A DNA stretch of 64,000 nucleotides from Drosophila miranda (Eukaryota; Arthropoda; Insecta; Diptera; Drosophilidae). This document shows, piece after piece, positions 55,792 to 64,000 of this stretch (position 1 is the stretch's first letter; each line of letters opens with the position of its first letter). The DNA lies in NCBI RefSeq assembly GCF_003369915.1, contig NW_022881614.1, forward strand, positions 248,001 to 312,000, written 5' to 3'. Position numbers and translations under genes: made by a program. The notes under the pieces were generated by a model. It made no database searches and had not been told where the DNA came from. It worked only from the letters and a program-made list of their open reading frames with translations.

Positions 55792-58239
55792 ATGATAACG
55801 ACCACTATGATACCAGTACAGGACGACGATCAGGAAACGACCCCTGCGCCTAGCAAAACTCGAGACCGTAAGCGTAGGAAGCTGTTCCGCACGCAGAGTA
55901 AAAATGCGCGCAGAGCATTATTAGCCTCTGTTATTAGTAATATCACTGACCTACGACCCTACGCCAATGTCACTCTGTTTGGCAAGACGATAAGTGGATT
56001 AATGGACACAGGCGCCTCAATCAGCTGCCTTGGGGGTAAATTTGCAGAAGAGTTATCTCGAACAAACCCTGAGGTCAAGCCGATGAAGTCAGCCGTGCGA
56101 ACCGCAGATGGGAAAAAGCAAGTTATTCTAGGTAGGATCTCCACACTCATTTGCTTTCGAGGAAATTCCAAACGAATATGCCTTTATCTTGTACCATCGT
56201 TATCGCAGGAGTTATATCTAGGAATAGACTTTTGGAGAAGCTTTAATCTACTGCCGTTCTTCTTAATGAGCAAAGCGAATAACAACAGTTTGGCGGCTAT
56301 AAACTTTGACAACCCGATGCAAATACCTTTGTCGGAATTACAGCAGAAGGAACTAGTAGCGATAGTACAGATGTTCCCTTCGTTTGCCGAAAAAGGATTA
56401 GGAAAGACAAACTGGCTTACACATGACATAGAAATTTCCGAGACTCGGCCCATAAAACAACGCCACTACGCAGTGTCGCCTGCAGTCGAAAAATGTATAT
56501 ACGAAGAGTTGGACCGAATGTTAGGCCTTGGGGTGATTGAAGAATCAGATAGCCCGTGGTCTTCCCCGGTAGTAATTGTGCGTAAGCCAGGTAATGTTCG
56601 CCTTTGCCTTGATAGCCGGAAAGTTAACGGAGTAACAGTCAAAAATGCTTACCCTATGCCCCTCATTGATGGCATTTTAAGTAGACTTCCAAAAGCGCAG
56701 TTCATTTCAAGCATCGATCTTAAAGATGCTTACTGGCAGATTCCGCTTACTGCAAGGGCTCGGGAGAAGACGGCTTTTGCTGTGCCTGGGAGGCCGCTAT
56801 ATCAATTCACGGTGATGCCGTTTGGTTTATGCAATGCCCCACAGACCATGTCCAAACTGATGGATAAAGTTATCCCACCATCTTTGTCCGTGTTGAAAGC
56901 GCTGGCCGACCGACTGTCTCAATCTGGACTGACGATAAACGTAGAGAAGAGCAAATTTTGCCTGAAGGAAGTGAAATACCTGGGCCACGTGATAGGGTAT
57001 GGGATGATACAAACGGATCCCGAAAAAGTTGCTGCTATTCGGGAGTTTCCAGTGCCACGATCGGTGAAGCAAGTGCGACGATTTTTGGGAACCACTGGAT
57101 GGTACCATAAATTTATTAAAAACTATGCCGGAATTGCTGCCCCAATATCAGATACACTAAAGCAACGTCGATCGTTTGTATGGACCAACGAAGCGCAAAG
57201 GGCGTTTGAAAGTTTAAAAGACCAAATGTGCGAGGCACCAGTCCTACATAGCCCCGACTTTACCATTCCATTTGCCATTCATTACGATGCCAGCCACACC
57301 GGAGTTGGTAATGACATCCCAATCGCATTCATGTCTCGCAAGCTGAATCAGTGTCAGCGAAACTATTCAGTCACGGAGAAAGAGTGTTTGGCAGCCATAA
57401 TGTGTGTGAAGAAGTTTCGAGCTTATGTGGAAGGACACGAGTTCTCCATCCATACCGCCCATGCATCATTGAAGTGGCTAATGTCACAATCGGACCTAAG
57501 TTCTAGATTGCCAAGATGGGCTCTCAAATTGCAGGGGTTCAACTTCAAAATTTTCCACCGCAAAGGTAGCCAAAATGTTGTCCCAGATGCTCTGTCGCGG
57601 GTGCACACCGAAGATCTATCGCCATTCAGCTGCGATGGATTGGTAGACTTGCAGTCTGATTGCTGCAAGTCGGCAGAATATTTGGAACTAATTCGAAAAA
57701 TTAAAGGCAACCAGACACAGATGCCAGACATTAAGGTGATCGATAACCTCATATATCGGCGAGCAGAACACGCGGCTGTTGATCAGATCGCTGACGACCT
57801 GTGTTGGAAGCTGTGGGTTCCAACGGAGCTGGTGTCCGATGTACTAAAACAGAGTCACGAACAGTCGCTAGCAGCTCATAGCGGCATTAATAAAACGTTG
57901 GAGAGAGTTCGACGTTATTATTATTGGCCAAGTTTAGTAACCGATGTGAGAGCGTTCATAAACAGCTGTTCGGTCTGCAAGTGCACCAAGTACCCGAATC
58001 GTTCGTTACGACCCCTATTAGCTCCAGTGAAGGAAACTCAACGAGTGTTTCAGAAGTTGTTTGTGGATTTCCGGAAATATCGGTATCTTCGTTGTTTTGG
58101 ACCATCTTTCAAAATATCCGTTTTTAAAACCCGTAAAGAAATTTACAGCGGAGGCGATAATTCGATTCATGGAAGAGGACCTATTCCATTGCTTCGGGGT
58201 ACCCGAAGTGGTTGTGTCCGACAATGGAGTACAATTTAA
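55792..58239 (+). pseudogene. Pol: protease, RT without YxDD, RNase H, integrase zinc domain
   Basis: An 815-codon open frame. Protease active site LMDTGAS is near 56000. RT blocks VRLCLDSRKVN, SIDLKDAYWQI and MPFGLCNAPQT are present. The sequence then jumps from the end of that block (KVIPPSL) to SVLKALADRL, so the block that carries the catalytic YxDD is absent, deleted in frame near 56885. RNase H begins YDASHTGVG but is shortened, and its third acidic residue is replaced (HTAHASLKWL). The integrase HHCC (HEQSLAAHSG … CSVCKC) is kept. The frame leaves the integrase core near 58080. Confidence 0.8.
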
Positions 58240-58855
58240 GTCCCATCACTTCAATTCGCTGTTGAAAAAGTACAATGTGCAGCATTTTTATACGGCTGTG
58301 TACGCACCTCAAGCCAACGCATCGGAACGCGTTAACAGATCCGTTATTGCCGCCATTAAAGCTTACATCAAGCCAGATCAAACTAATTGGGATGAGCAGC
58401 TTAGTTCTATTAGTTGTGCCTTACGATCTAGTCTGCATTCAGCCCTAAACGACAGCCCCTATCGGGTTGCATTTGGACAGCACATGATCACCAATGGAGA
58501 CACCTATCAGCTCTTACGAAATTTGCAGGTTTTAGAAGATCGTACCGTGAGTTTTGGCCGGGAAGATTCGTTTGATGTGATTCGAAAAACAGCCCAACGA
58601 ACAATACAAAAACAACACCAACGAAACGAACAGCAGTACAACCTTCGAAGTCGTGAAGTGGCGTTCAAAGTTGGCCAGGAGGTCTACAGACGCAACTTTC
58701 AGCAGAGCAATTTCGTTAAAGGTTTCAGCGCAAAACTAGCTCCTACTTTTGTAAAAGCTAGAATAAAACGTAGGCTTGGTCACAGTTATTCCGAGTTGGA
58801 AGATCCCCAAGGTAGACTTATCGGAAAATACCACGCTAAAGACATAAAGCAGTGA
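58061..58855 (+). pseudogene. Pol: integrase catalytic core and C-terminus, other frame
   Basis: Continues the integrase after a lesion at about 58070 that removes the strand with the first catalytic Asp. The second Asp is in VVSDNGVQF and the Glu in NASERVNRS. The C-terminal part is basic (YNLRSREVAFKVGQEVYRRNF). No chromodomain is visible. Confidence 0.8.
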
Positions 58856-58945
58856 CCATCCTAATACAGGTTAACGGTTTTCCTCCAAGCGTCTATCACC
58901 CTTTGATGTGATTAACACCAAAGTGTGATCTTGGCCGGGGGGATT

Positions 58946-59206
58946 TGTAGTGGTCGCTTGTCGGGCGGATAGGAAAGCATATTTGTGTTCTTCGCCTGAA
59001 AGTATGCCCGATGGTATTTGTACAATTTATATATTTATGTATATAATATATATATATATATATTTATATATATTGTATTAGTTATACAAGTATATATCAC
59101 ACCTCACCGAGATACTTATTAATTATTAAGTTTAGTCCCCATAGTTAGTGTATAGTTAGGTTGGCTTAATTTCTTGTTGTGGTGTTACATGTTAAATGTT
59201 CCTGGT
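58946..59206 (+). repeat. 3' LTR of the RING-Gag element
   Basis: Starts TGTAGTGGTCGC after the purine tract. It shares its last 182 bp with 53559-53741. Confidence 0.7.
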
Positions 59207-60594
59207 CTCGCCTCTCTTGTTCTTCTCGTGATTCGGCCTTACTGTTCCAAACGTTCATTTAAAGTGCAGTGGAGGCCAGCGTTTGTCTTATGTGCACGTT
59301 AGTGTCATTATGTAGGCTGAATGAAAACTGTAAGAGATGTGCTCACATATATATGTATACACCGCCCACTGAAAGCCACTGAGGCCAGTAAGATCCCACC
59401 GTGACTCGCATTCCCTTGAACCTCGCAGTCCGTTGATATGTCTGTTTTTGTGTAGTTGGATATACTTAGTGTTAATTGTAACAGAAAAAAAAACCAGAAA
59501 AAAAACCCACCAACACATGGAAAGTTTGAAAATGCATTTGATAAAAGCTTAAAAGTTTGAGCTTAAAAGCGTCCGCTCGGCCGGGTCCCCTCCGCGAGCT
59601 TATGCCATGCAGCACGCGCTGTACGATTTTGTTTTTGGTTTGCAGGTAAAAGTTTAATGCACCCACACACAGCCACACGCCCAGCTACGAAAGATCTTTC
59701 GCCGCGGGAACACAAACAAAAACTGAGTGAGCTTCATAATATACCAACAACATTACATTTTATTGCCTCCCAAAATTCCGCGAGCGTGGCAAAAGCTTCG
59801 TTCTTTTTTGCTAGAGCTGTTTGTCGGTCGTTGACCTCACACTTTTAAAGTAGTCACAGCTGATTGGCCTACTGCCTTTACAATACGCTTGGTAGAACGA
59901 ATAGTATGTCCAACTACTCCCTGAAGCCGATGTGCTGGGACATGTGTACCTATATTGCGCTATAGTATTATCTTTCTATCTAAGGAAAAATCATTAGTTT
60001 ATATCGCACTATAAAATATCGTATATGCACTTATAACTATTTACACTTATCGTATTTATTTATCTAAATATTCCCTAGTAATAATAGCTATATCTCTTGT
60101 GACGCTTTTCGTTCCTCCTTTTGTCCATTTAGCCTTGTCTTGGAGTTCTCGGTTAGTGTTTCTTTTTTCTTGTAACATGAATATAGTATCTGAATATAGT
60201 TTCTAATAAAATGATTGCTAAGATGAATATGTGCTAGACGTTACCGCTGGGGGGAACCATGCCGCTCTTGAGCGAAATAGGATGACCAATACCGGACACT
60301 CCAGGGATCCTGATATTATTATTGGCTCTTTCAGGATCATGGTAGGGTGGGCGTGGCACGACTCCGTGCCAGCAAAACAGAGATGTCCGCCGCGGTGGTA
60401 GATCCCTACTCCTTCTCTGCACTATCTTTGCCCCACTATACTTTCCGTACCCCTAACGATCCTTTCCTTGTCTGTCCCCCTCCCATTACCAAAAAGAGTA
60501 CGCGAATTTTAATAAAATAATACCAGCAGGAGCGAAGCAACCTAACTGGAGGGTTACCCCAAAGAACCCATCCCCATTTCCGACCAGAGATCAG
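59207..60594. other. Intergenic region
   Basis: Mostly AT-rich, with no frame of coding character. The part 60225-60545 is more GC-rich and may be a UTR or the edge of an unrecognised element, but no terminal repeats are seen. Confidence 0.4.
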
Positions 60595-60646
60595 CCGTGG
60601 AAGCGAGCGCGGACTCCTTCTCAGTTAGCCGACCACCAGCTTCATC

Positions 60647-61923
60647 GTGCGAAGATTCTCTTCGTTACTCGTTACATTTGAGCACAAGCCTGGCTGGTGT
60701 AAGCACTTCGGAGAATGTGCCTACCTCAGGGATCTTTTTACGAAAATTAAGAAAGGATTACCGCTAACTGAGGAGGAAACGAGGATCAAGGAAAACGCTG
60801 GCTGCTCAACCAAAAAGGGTAAGTCACATGATGATCTCTTTGGAATGTGCACTCAACGATCCGTAGGCATTCGTCTGCTGCGAAGAGCACGTGAACGGAA
60901 CGGGACTGGAGCTGCTACAGCAGTCTGAGGAGGCATGCGGCAAGTTCTTGAGACTCAAGGTGCTTGGCGGCAGCGAAATTAAGATGGGATCGAGACCTTG
61001 GATGGCTCTGCTCAAGTATGATGCTACAGAACCCGGCACCCAGGGAAGGGGCCAATTTCAGTGTGGTGGTTTCCTGCATCGCTGAACGAATCGTTTCACT
61101 GGTCCTAACTCTCCTTTCGCAAGCAGGCTTCGTCCTAATCGCCGCTCACTGCATGATCAATGGATTCCCGTAAGTAGATTTCAGCCTCTGTCCAACCATT
61201 CAACCAATCATTTAAGTCTGATATCTGAGCAGCGTGGCAGTGAGGCTTGGAGAGCACAATATTACCTCTGAGGTGGACTGCAGGATTGTGGACTCGAAGA
61301 CAAGTTGTCAGCCGCCCTACGAGGACATTGGCATCGAAAAGATCATCCCGCACGATGGATACTCGAGATTCACCCAAAAGAATGATATAGCCCTCGTCAA
61401 GCTGGTGAGGGACGTGGTGTTTAAGGGTAAGCGCTTCCTCCACGTGGAAATCCTATATCATGTCGTAACGTGGTATTTTCTATGGCCAGATCACATCAAT
61501 CCCATATGCCTGCCACTCTACGTAGAGCTGGAAAAGAGTATCCTGGCGACGAAAGTTATGCGAGTGACGGGCTGGGGCAGACAGACGGCCCATGGGAATG
61601 ATTCCGATGTTCCCATGGAGGCTGGGGTATCCCGCCTGCCCCTCGCCAGCTGCATCGCTATGCAGAACAGATCCATCGCCAAGAACCAGATCTGCGTCAG
61701 CGCCTCCCTCCAGGACAGCTGCAAGGGCGACTCTGGAGGCCCCTTGCTCTTCAACTTCTGGTACAAGAAGAGCAAACAGCGCTTTGTGCAGATCGGCATC
61801 GTGAGCTACGGCCCCGAAAACTGTGGCCACAAGGAGCTGGGAGAGACGGGGGAGGGTCAGACATCAGTCTACACGGACGTCACCAGATTCATTCCCTGGA
61901 TCACCCGGACTGTGGCCCAGTAG
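60647..61923 (+). pseudogene. CLIP-domain serine protease gene, probably damaged
   Basis: A secreted protease of the type used in insect melanisation and Toll cascades. CLIP cysteines: WCKHFGECAYLRD and AGCSTK in exon 1 (to 60818), VCC in exon 2 (from 60867). The protease domain begins KVLGGSEIKMGSRPWMALL; catalytic His is in LIAAHC, Asp in NDIALVKL and Ser in CKGDSGGPL, with Asp at the specificity position (DSCKGDSGG), so trypsin-like cleavage. Exons 4 (61233-61426) and 5 (61490-61923) splice in phase. The exon 1-2 junction is out of phase by one base (GGG at the donor). One extra base near 61077 stops exon 2 at 61084, just after CGGF. No convincing signal peptide exon is seen before 60647. 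The two single-base lesions could be assembly errors. Confidence 0.7.
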
Positions 61924-62096
61924 CAGCATTAGCGCCCAGATGCAGTATATAATTGCATAAATATATGAAATAAGCTTGGGTACACAGAGTTCTCTTGCTT
62001 AGTGAATATAAATAATTTAGAACCGACTAATTGGGCATCTAATGCTTAAAATTAAACCGCCTCCGTCGTATCACGATTAATGATGGCCTCCACAAT

Positions 62097-62444
62097 CTAG
62101 GTGAGGCGCTGGGCTCTCGTCAGCTTCCACGATACACAGGACAGGGATGTGATGAAGAAACCAATGCCTAAGCAACCGATGGATACATTAGGACGGGATG
62201 GGGTGGGATGGAATGGAATGGAATGCAAGGGGATGCAGCACTTACCCATTAGCAATATTGCCTCGGAGGTCTCGTCCTGCCAGGCTTTGGAGACGACGCA
62301 GATCAGAATGAAGCCGCTCAGCAGGCAGAAAAAGCCGACGACTACGGCCAAGGTGATCAAAATGATGACGGGATCGTTTAGAGTCCTGTAAGCGAACAGC
62401 GTGTGGCACAAAGATCTCTTGCGTGGAAGTGGCGACATATACAC
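62097..62444 (-). CDS. Small membrane protein, two exons
   Basis: Minus strand, exons 62444-62246 and 62167-62097 with GTAAGT donor and TTAG acceptor; the joined frame is 89 codons plus stop and in phase. A first hydrophobic segment (IILITLAVVVGFFCLLSGFILICVV) is followed by a short loop (KAWQDETSEAILLMG). A second, shorter hydrophobic stretch (IGFFITSLSCVSW) ends in a basic tail. The intron holds a short GGAATGGAAT-like run. I do not recognise the family. Convergent with the CLIP protease gene. The fact that splicing restores a clean frame with a membrane pattern supports a real gene. Confidence 0.55.
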   Translation of the reverse strand: MYMSPLPRKRSLCHTLFAYRTLNDPVIILITLAVVVGFFCLLSGFILICVVSKAWQDETSEAILLMGKCCIPLHSIPFHPTPSRPNVSIGCLGIGFFITSLSCVSWKLTRAQRLT

Positions 62445-62689
62445 ATCCCCACTGAGTCGGAAGAGGCGGAAGATGGTTTAATTAGTTCTAGACAGGGAGA
62501 GAGGGTCTTGGGTAAACTGCGATACGAACCAGGCTTGGGCGTAATTCGGAAGAATGGGAACAGCTCTGCACTCCATCGCGTACGTCGATACACTGAATGG
62601 AAGCCCTTTGTCCGTTCGATTGGGCTCTTCCTCTTTTGGGTGGCTGCCTGGCTCTGGCACTATTTTCTATATATAGCTTCTGCTTTATT

Positions 62690-63655
62690 TTATTTGTGAA
62701 CGACCTTCCTCAAGTTATAACATACTCTACTACACTAATGTATGCTGATGATGTCAAAATCTGTCTTTCTTACTCTGATTGGTATTTGCACACACGCCTT
62801 CAACTTGATCTAAGTGAACTACTATTGTGGTGTTCAACTAATCTTCTTTTTCTGAACCTTTCCAAATGCAAACTTATGACATTTTACCGTCGCGCTCCTC
62901 ATTTTGTCTCATATGTTCTAGGAAATCATGTCCTTGAGCGAATTTCGAGTTCAAATGACCTCGGAGTCCTTTTTGATCATAAGATGTGTTTCAACACCCA
63001 TATAGCTGCAACTGTAAATAAAGCTAAGGGTGTTTTAGCGTTCATCAAGCGTTGGTCCAAGGAGTTTGACGACCCGTACGTTACGAAACAATTGTACATC
63101 TCGTTAGTACGTCCTATATTGGAGTATTGTTCTTGTGTGTGGAGCCCGCAGTATAAAGAGCAGCAGGCTGTTATTGAATCCGTGCAAAAGCAATTTTTAA
63201 TTTTTGCCCTTCGGAACTTTAACTGGGACTCGGGTAGAATCTTGCCACCCTACCGGTCTAGGCTAAATCTTATTGACCTGCCGTCGTTGCACCATCGCAG
63301 AATATGCAATGGCGTAATGTTCGTGCACAAGCTCCTTCTTGGGACTGTTGACTCCCAAACTCTCTTGGGTCAGATTGACTTGGCCGTTCCATCCAGACCT
63401 ACCCGTACTTTTAGGCCTATCCGTCTACCCATATGTAGGTCTAATTATGCTGATCATGAACCTTTTAGGGTTTTATGCCATAATTATAACTCCCTCTGTC
63501 TAACCCTATCCCCTGAACTGTCTCTTAAACTAATTGCATGCAATATTTATAATCATTTAAATTTAGCTAACTTTTAACTTATCTTTTTCCGCCTTTAGTA
63601 ACTAAGTACCATTATTAACAGATAATTTGTTAATTTAATAAATAAATAATAAGAA
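62690..63655 (+). mobile_element. Jockey-type retrotransposon, 5'-truncated
   Basis: Begins inside the RT (FVNDLPQV), then the catalytic MYADDVKIC near 62740, then the thumb and C-terminus to a stop at 63575-63577 in one open frame. A short AT-rich 3' UTR ends in AATAAATAAATAATAAG. 5' truncation is normal for this class. The frame is free of stops, so it is younger than the fragment at 50392-51970. Target duplication not resolved. Confidence 0.8.
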
Positions 63656-64000
63656 CGTGAGAGCAGGGGCTCTAACAAGCGAAAATCATTAACTTGATGC
63701 CACAAAGTTCACGTTTCGCATGTGCCCAGGTAGCGTTGACAACCGCCACGCACAACTCCCTCAGTATCCTATTGCACTACTCTGGTCTCACATCAGCCTC
63801 AACCTCTTGGTAGTTATAGAAATACTTCAAGGTGGCGTGGCGTGGCTGCATTCAAGCGAAACGCAAATTATGCAAAATAACGATGTCAAAGTTTCAATAT
63901 AATGAAGCCAGTCAGGATGGTAGGATAGAAAACCCCTGACGTGGATGGGCACCCGGCAGATAGAGGCAAGTTTCATCGTCAAGCCAATGCCCTGATCGAT
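63656..64000. other. Flanking sequence, no gene seen
   Basis: Moderate GC, no convincing frame or terminal repeat up to the window edge. Confidence 0.4.

Larger units (their letters stand above)
53559..59206 (+). mobile_element. Ty3/gypsy LTR element with RING-bearing Gag, defective
   Basis: LTR remnants of about 180 bp that match each other are at 53559-53741 and 59025-59206. The 3' LTR extends left to TGTAGTGGTCGC at 58946 after a purine-rich GGCCGGGGGGATT. The 5' LTR has lost its first part at HINE H12. Order: RING/Gag, protease, RT, RNase H, integrase, no env. The RT and RNase H type (HASLKWLMSQSDLSSRL, NVVPDALSR) recalls the Ulysses/Osvaldo group; this is from memory and needs a search. 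Confidence 0.8.

Overview
This is a eukaryotic window, almost certainly from a Drosophila of the obscura group. The evidence is short introns (about 55-70 nt), fly-type trypsin and CLIP serine proteases, an importin-11 (Ranbp11) gene, and many copies of a DINE-1/INE-1-like Helentron-derived element (HINE). The HINEs are recognised by a GGAC/GACA tract, the conserved run GATCGACTCGGC-type core and a 14-bp subterminal inverted repeat TTATACCCGATACT. Extreme transposon density, a recent duplication and decaying gene copies resemble what is known of the D. miranda neo-Y. That placement is inference; the sequence alone does not prove a species or chromosome.

Layout. 1-5.9 kb: an LOA-clade non-LTR retrotransposon, then pieces of an I-clade retrotransposon separated by HINEs. 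5.3-13.8 kb: duplicon copy 1, holding a gene remnant, a small secreted-protein gene, Ranbp11 with a 2-bp deletion, a convergent coiled-coil gene with a nonsense codon, and the last part of a serine protease gene. 13.8-22.9 kb: a minus-strand HINE split by a 17.6/297-type LTR element that itself carries a HINE. 22.9-26.3 kb: a third I-element fragment with a solo LTR and two HINEs. 26.3-27.9 kb: a Tc1-like element with an intact DD34E transposase frame. 27.9-32.2 kb: the 5' half of an I-clade element whose ORF1 is interrupted by a 677-bp MITE with an 8-bp target duplication. 32.2-35.7 kb: a minus-strand LOA element. 35.7-46.8 kb: duplicon copy 2, with an open Ranbp11. 46.6-49 kb: two damaged trypsin-fold genes. 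49-53.6 kb: HINEs, a Jockey-clade fragment and a second solo LTR. 53.6-59.2 kb: a dead Ty3/gypsy element whose Gag begins with a RING-H2 finger. 60.6-62.5 kb: a CLIP-domain protease gene and a small two-membrane-segment gene. 62.7-63.7 kb: a 5'-truncated Jockey-type element.

How it fits together. Copy 2 of the duplicon runs without a break into the body of the protease gene, so it is probably the original locus; copy 1 stops inside that gene at a HINE. Ranbp11 is open only in copy 2, and the coiled-coil gene is damaged in both copies by different lesions. Flanks of the HINEs show that several are recombinants joining non-adjacent parts of one I element, so HINEs appear to have driven local rearrangement. 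Many single-base lesions lie in A or G runs, so some could be assembly errors; the 2-bp Ranbp11 deletion and the large deletions do not.
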